Positions 59,958 to 64,000 of a DNA stretch of 64,000 nucleotides are shown one piece after another. A model generated the notes under the pieces. The model did not search any database and was not told the DNA's origin. It saw only the letters and a program-made list of their open reading frames with translations. The stretch is from Gp7-AA6 sp036395755 (lineage in GTDB: Bacteria > Acidobacteriota > Thermoanaerobaculia > UBA5066 > Gp7-AA6), in contig DASWCZ010000061.1 of assembly GCA_036395755.1 (NCBI GenBank), forward strand, positions 12,682 to 76,681, written 5' to 3'. Within the stretch, counting starts at the first letter, position 1. Each line of letters starts with the position of its first letter. The position numbers were made by a program, and so were the translations under genes.

Positions 59958-62117
59958 TCAGAGGTCTAAAGTCTTGCGGAACTTGACCGTGACTCGGGTA
60001 CCGGGCCGCTCGAATCCGCGCCCGACCTGCCGGTCGTAGACGAAGAAAGCGTCGGTGGCGGGATTGATGAGCCACCGCACGATGGCCTGGACACCCGTTA
60101 GGCGGTCGACGTTGTCGCTCTGGACGATGACGGACGAGAGCACTCGCACGGTCGGATTCCAGTCAACCCGGGCCGAGACGAGGGAGAGATTGAAGTTCCC
60201 CTGCGGCAATCGAACCACGTTGTAGTCATCGATGACCGACAGGGCGATGTGCTCGTTGGGCTTGAAGAACAGTCGGCCCACGTAGCGATTCCGGTGCCCA
60301 CCGTAGTAGCCGCCGAAATTGAAATTGGCCTGAAAGGCGAGCGATCGCGTCGGGTCCGTACCGAAGGCGATCTGGTGCCGAACGAAGTGATAAAGCCCAA
60401 CGGGAATGGTTACGGTGTCCGTCAACTCTAGCGGTTCGGTCAGGTTCTCATCGAAGGTATCGACGATGTCGTCGTCGCTGTAAGCACCACTCTGCCACTC
60501 CGCCCGAAACGTGTACTGATACTCTCGCTCGTTCAACGAGCTGTCCTCGTTGTACTTGAACGAGTAGAACGTCTCGAAGCTCAGATTCTTCAGATCCAGC
60601 GCGTGCGGGCGGGGTGTCAACTCGAGGTCCACGAACGTTGAATGGATCCCGTTCTGACTCACGAACCCCATCTCAGGATCGAAGTTGCTGCCGATGTTTC
60701 CCCGCTCGATCCTCCCGTTCGCGTACTCGCCGTTGTACGAGAGGCTGAGGTCCCAGGCTGCGGTCTCGCCGGTGACCCGCGGATTTTGTGACCGGGCGTA
60801 GAAACCGGTCGCCCTCCACTCCGGCGACAGGCTCACGCCCGCGTCCGCCCCAAAGGTCCGCGAGTATTTGATCAAAGAGTCGTCGGTGGCGCGTTCGATG
60901 TCCGTGAAGAGGGCGCCTACGTAGGACGCGTGCCCAAGATCCTGCTTGACCCGGCCTACGAAGAAGTCTGTGCGTGGCTCGCCTAACGCATCGCGCGTCT
61001 GCACGGCGAGAGCCCCGAAGTCGGTGCGGCCGAGCCGGCCCGTCATCTTTAGCCCGGCATCGATCGGGACGATCACACTTTCGGGGATCGGGAGGGTTTC
61101 GTCGACGCTCTTGAGGCCGATCCGACGGGAGAAGAAAGGCAGAGTCGTGCTCGAGCTGCCGAACGCGAAGATCTGCGATCGCTGCAGGAAGAACAGCCTC
61201 TTCTCTGGGAAGAGGAGCGATGTCCGGCCGAAGTTGAATTGCTGCGTATCCGCCTCCGTTTCGGCGAAGTCCGTGTTCGCGGTCAGGTCGCCTTCTGTGG
61301 AAGAGCTGAGCCCGTACCGGAAGTCGAACCCCGCCTTGCCGCGCAGATCCGTGTCAGTGGGGTCCTGACGACGGTCGACGGCGCCGGCGGCGAACGGCAC
61401 GAAACTCCGGAGACGACGGGTCGGCATGGCCGGAATGCCGATGAGCTCGCCCGCAAGCGAGATCTTCGAGAGCGCAAACGGGCGCTTCCATCCCGTCCAG
61501 CGAACCGTTTCGTTTCGGCGTCGCAGAATGCGCGAGAAGTTGAAGCCCCAGACTTCCCCCCCGCCCGGGAAATTCAAGGCCGTGTACGGGATCCGGAAGA
61601 GGACGTCCCAGCCTTGAGGGGTGCGGCGCACGCGGACATCCCAGACGGTGTCCCAATCGAGGGAGGGATCTCCCTCTTCGGTGACGAGGCCATCCTCGCG
61701 GGCGCCGTTCGGATTCGTCGCGAAGAAGTATGCATTGCGCCGGTCGTGATAGGTGTCGAGCACGATGGCGATGCGGTCGTCGTTGCTCAAGTCGGCGTCC
61801 CGCCTCAGCTCATGGGCGACCAGCTCGGCGGCAGGCTCCTCCATGACGAATCGGAAGAGGAGCGCTCGCGGCGTCGCGATGGCGCGGCACTCCGTCGAGA
61901 GCGTGGCGGGCCGTCCTTCCTGGGGCTCCTGCTGAAAGAGGTCACGGGCGACAGGCGCGGTCTGCCAGACCGGATCGTCGAAGTCGTCCGCCGAGAGGTC
62001 TCGGGATGCGACGGCGACCGCGAGACTGGGCCGCTCCGAGGGCGATGACTGAGCCTCGAGCAGGGCCGCGGAGAGCAGGAGCAGCGCGACCGCCATCGAT
62101 TTTCGGGCGATTCCCAA
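59958..62117 (-). CDS. outer-membrane CBM9-like/DUF5916 protein
   Basis: A 719-residue exported protein: signal peptide (KSMAVALLLLSAALLEAQ), an N-terminal carbohydrate-binding-family-9-like domain (DFDDPVWQTAPVARDLFQQEPQ, NDDRIAIVLDTYHDRRNAYFFATNPNG, VWDVRVRRTPQGWDVLFRIPY), then a long DUF5916 beta-barrel (NTDFAETEADTQQFNFGRTSLLFPEKRLFFLQ) ending in an aromatic strand VTVKFRKTLDL. Such proteins are common in Acidobacteriota and Bacteroidetes; the transported or sensed ligand is unknown. The start is TTG 62117 with GAGGT upstream. The DNA looks less GC-rich than its neighbours. Confidence 0.85.
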   Translation of the reverse strand: MGIARKSMAVALLLLSAALLEAQSSPSERPSLAVAVASRDLSADDFDDPVWQTAPVARDLFQQEPQEGRPATLSTECRAIATPRALLFRFVMEEPAAELVAHELRRDADLSNDDRIAIVLDTYHDRRNAYFFATNPNGAREDGLVTEEGDPSLDWDTVWDVRVRRTPQGWDVLFRIPYTALNFPGGGEVWGFNFSRILRRRNETVRWTGWKRPFALSKISLAGELIGIPAMPTRRLRSFVPFAAGAVDRRQDPTDTDLRGKAGFDFRYGLSSSTEGDLTANTDFAETEADTQQFNFGRTSLLFPEKRLFFLQRSQIFAFGSSSTTLPFFSRRIGLKSVDETLPIPESVIVPIDAGLKMTGRLGRTDFGALAVQTRDALGEPRTDFFVGRVKQDLGHASYVGALFTDIERATDDSLIKYSRTFGADAGVSLSPEWRATGFYARSQNPRVTGETAAWDLSLSYNGEYANGRIERGNIGSNFDPEMGFVSQNGIHSTFVDLELTPRPHALDLKNLSFETFYSFKYNEDSSLNEREYQYTFRAEWQSGAYSDDDIVDTFDENLTEPLELTDTVTIPVGLYHFVRHQIAFGTDPTRSLAFQANFNFGGYYGGHRNRYVGRLFFKPNEHIALSVIDDYNVVRLPQGNFNLSLVSARVDWNPTVRVLSSVIVQSDNVDRLTGVQAIVRWLINPATDAFFVYDRQVGRGFERPGTRVTVKFRKTLDL

Positions 62118-62135
62118 AGTCGTTACCTCAGGGCT

Positions 62136-63488
62136 CTAAGTCAGCAACGCGTGAAGGAGACCGACGGCGCCGCCGGCCAGGACCACCCAGACCGCATCGA
62201 GCTTGAATGAGAACAGAGCGACGAAGGCGGCGATCGTCAGCGTCAGCGCAAACCAGTCCGGCGCTTGCTGCCATCCGCCGGGAAGAAGAACAGCGATGCC
62301 GAAAACCACGGCGAGGTTCAGGATGACCCCTACGACGGCTGCCGTTATTCCGGAGAGCGCCGAGGTCAGGTTCCGGTTTCCTCGCAGGCTCTCGATGTAG
62401 GGCGCGCCCAGGAAGACGTAGAGAAAGCACGGAAGAAAGGTCACGTAGGTCGTCACGAGTGCACCCAGGGTTGCGCTCGCGAGCCGGCTCATGCCTTCGG
62501 GCCGATTCCATCCCGACACGAAGCCCACGAACTGCAGAACCATGATCAGAGGGCCCGGCGTCGTCTCGGCCAGTCCCAGTCCGTCGATGGCTTGAGTCTG
62601 GGTGATCCAGTGATACGACTGGACGGCCGCCTGCGTGACGTAGGCGAGAACGGCATACGCACCCCCGAAGGTGACGAACGCCGCCTGGGTGAAAAAGCGG
62701 TACTGGAGCACGTGAAGGCTGGACCATCCTCGCCAGAGTCCCAGCGCGAGGAACGGCCCGCCCCACAGCAACAACCCGACGGACGCGATTCTGAGAACGC
62801 GCGGCCAGGAGCCTCGCGCCTTCTCGATTCGCGATCGGCTCTGTTTTGAAGCCGGCTCGAACCCCTCGAGTTCGATCGCGCCTTTCCGAGTGCCGGCAAA
62901 TGGAAGAGGCCAGATCCGGCCCGCCAGGAATCCCAGAACGCCGGCGGCCAACACGATCCAGGGGAATGGGACGTGCAGGAGGAAGATCCCGACAAACGCG
63001 GCTGCCGCGATCGCTACTAGGCCGCGAGGCCGAAGGGCCCGAGTCCCGATTTTCAGCAGCGCCACGATCACGAGTCCGACGACCGCGGGCTTCAAACCGG
63101 CGAAAATGCCGGCGATTACCGGAAGGCTTCCATACGCCGTGTAAATCCAGGAGAGCCCCCACAGAATGAAGATGGAGGGGATCACGAAGAACGCTCCGGC
63201 CACGATGCCGCCCAAGGTCCCGTGCAGAAGCCAGCCGATGTAGATTGCGAGCTGCTGGGCTTCCGGTCCGGGCAGGAGCATGCAGTAGCTCAAGGCGTGA
63301 AGAAAGCGCTCTTGCGAAATCCATTTTCGGCGGTCCACGAGATCCCGTTGCATGATCGCGATCTGGCCGGCCGGCCCGCCGAAGCTGATAAAGCCGAGCC
63401 GCACCCAGTAGGCAAACGCCTCCGGGAAGCCCACCGCTCGGGAACTCTTTCGCACGGGAGGTCTCTGTGTGACCCTGCGCGTCGCCAT
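62136..63488 (-). CDS. chrA: chromate transporter (long, two-domain CHR family)
   Basis: A 450-residue membrane protein with two homologous CHR halves. The first is marked by FISFGGPAGQIAIMQRDLVDRRKWISQERF and SYCMLLPGPEAQQLAIYIGW, the second by FVTFGGAYAVLAYVTQ and GLAETTPGPLIMVLQFVGF. It exports chromate or related oxyanions driven by the proton motive force. It precedes the DUF5916 gene by 18 bases on the same strand. Confidence 0.92.
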   Translation of the reverse strand: MATRRVTQRPPVRKSSRAVGFPEAFAYWVRLGFISFGGPAGQIAIMQRDLVDRRKWISQERFLHALSYCMLLPGPEAQQLAIYIGWLLHGTLGGIVAGAFFVIPSIFILWGLSWIYTAYGSLPVIAGIFAGLKPAVVGLVIVALLKIGTRALRPRGLVAIAAAAFVGIFLLHVPFPWIVLAAGVLGFLAGRIWPLPFAGTRKGAIELEGFEPASKQSRSRIEKARGSWPRVLRIASVGLLLWGGPFLALGLWRGWSSLHVLQYRFFTQAAFVTFGGAYAVLAYVTQAAVQSYHWITQTQAIDGLGLAETTPGPLIMVLQFVGFVSGWNRPEGMSRLASATLGALVTTYVTFLPCFLYVFLGAPYIESLRGNRNLTSALSGITAAVVGVILNLAVVFGIAVLLPGGWQQAPDWFALTLTIAAFVALFSFKLDAVWVVLAGGAVGLLHALLT

Positions 63489-63519
63489 CGAAAGGAGAGT
63501 CCCCCGCGGTTTCCGGAGA

Positions 63520-64000
63520 TCAGTGCCCTTCGATCGTAAAGTCGTCGAACTGGATGACCGAGTCCGCCTTGGTCCAGAGTCCTACCTTGCCTGCATCTTT
63601 GAAGGTCTCATCCTGGGCATCGAGAACCTTCGTCCCGTCGAACCAGACGACGAAGTGGTTCCCGGCAGCCTCGAGCTTCAGCGTGTGCCATGTGTTCTTG
63701 GCCACCTTGATCGGCTTGTTCTGGAAGGGCCGTCGGTGGCCGGCGACGGTGTGGTAGATCGTGCAGTTGTCCTCGTCGGCGTTGCAGCGCGTGATGTAGT
63801 AGTTGTTGGCGTCCTTGTAGCGCCAGACCATCCCAAATCCCTGATCCACCCGACCCGAGATCGGTTTCGCCCGCACCGATAGGGTTACGTCCTTGTACGT
63901 TCCCTCTTTGACGACGGCGAGCGGGAAGCGGTAGTCGGTCGGGTCGGAGCTCTCTTGTACGAGCACGTGACTGCTCGGATTGTCCGTGTCCGCGCGAACG
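63520..64000 (-). CDS. LamG/DUF1080-like beta-sandwich protein, N-terminus beyond window
   Basis: The frame is open to position 64000, so the 160 visible residues are a C-terminal part. The pattern (DVTLSVRAKPISGRVDQGFGMVWRY; NNYYITRCNADEDNCTIY; WHTLKLEAAGNHFVVWFDGTKVLDAQDETF; GKVGLWTKADSVIQFDDF, all cited in pieces) is typical of concanavalin-like DUF1080/family-16-type domains that bind or cleave glycans. No catalytic residues can be assigned. It ends 31 bases before chrA. Confidence 0.7.
   Translation of the reverse strand, partial: VRADTDNPSSHVLVQESSDPTDYRFPLAVVKEGTYKDVTLSVRAKPISGRVDQGFGMVWRYKDANNYYITRCNADEDNCTIYHTVAGHRRPFQNKPIKVAKNTWHTLKLEAAGNHFVVWFDGTKVLDAQDETFKDAGKVGLWTKADSVIQFDDFTIEGH

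Overview
The window is GC-rich (about two thirds G+C by eye), densely coded on both strands, and holds about 62 protein genes, four broken gene remnants and several short repeats. I see no tRNA, rRNA, CRISPR array, transposase or phage gene. Protein families and remnants point to Acidobacteriota or a close relative. The clues are Ser/Thr-kinase N-termini of the type 'GPYEIVSPLGAGGMGEVYRA', a CBM9-like/DUF5916 outer-membrane protein, DUF885 and DUF4097 proteins, BlaI/M56 pairs, and dispersed hairpin and 'GACCTGACCCC' repeats. The taxonomic call is an inference from gene content, not a measured placement.

Layout. 1-3.4 kb: a pyrimidine/beta-alanine catabolic operon (malonate-semialdehyde dehydrogenase, beta-ureidopropionase, dihydropyrimidinase cut by the left edge). 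3.7-6.4 kb: RRM protein, fatty-acid desaturase, cytosine-deaminase-like enzyme and small unknowns. 6.4-9.1 kb: glgA-glgC for glycogen. 9.3-12.3 kb: DUF885 peptidase and a bacterial lysyl-oxidase homologue. 12.3-18.8 kb: a complete SUF Fe-S assembly operon, sufB-C-D-S-U-T, ending in an Rrf2 regulator. 18.9-22.9 kb: a DCC/lipase-maturation-factor fusion and an aconitase-family enzyme with its swivel domain first. 23.3-26.3 kb: BlaI repressor plus M56 peptidase/TPR protein behind two operator-like dyads. 26.6-31.4 kb: BON lipoprotein, DUF748 protein, Nudix, HAD and a UdgX glycosylase. 31.5-32.5 kb: a toxin-antitoxin pair beside a broken kinase gene.

32.5-38.6 kb: amino-acid permease, Lon, archaemetzincin, folate cyclo-ligase and a THEP1-type NTPase whose start codon overlaps that of its divergent neighbour. 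38.6-41.9 kb holds the most interesting block. An ECF sigma factor is translationally coupled to a rearranged Ada protein (O6-alkylguanine transferase followed by the Ada zinc domain), next to a YpdA-type reductase. This three-gene block is bounded on both sides by the same short tandem repeat. 41.9-50.2 kb: BON and DUF4097 proteins, a phosphodiesterase lipoprotein, an alpha/beta hydrolase, ilvE and a MocR regulator with a clear operator. 50.2-53.8 kb: DUF1015-serA-serC for serine synthesis. 53.9-59.1 kb: cytochrome c, DUF1059, an internally deleted kinase remnant, then an overlapping MscS / membrane-DUF4332 / 5'-nucleotidase operon. 59.2-64 kb: SDR, CBM9/DUF5916 protein, chromate transporter and a partial LamG/DUF1080-like protein.

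Genes overlap tightly throughout: ATGA, GTGA, TTGA and TGATG junctions, two pairs of convergent stop codons touching, and one pair of divergent start codons overlapping. Functions are assigned from recognisable motifs and family resemblance in the translated sequence. No database search was run.
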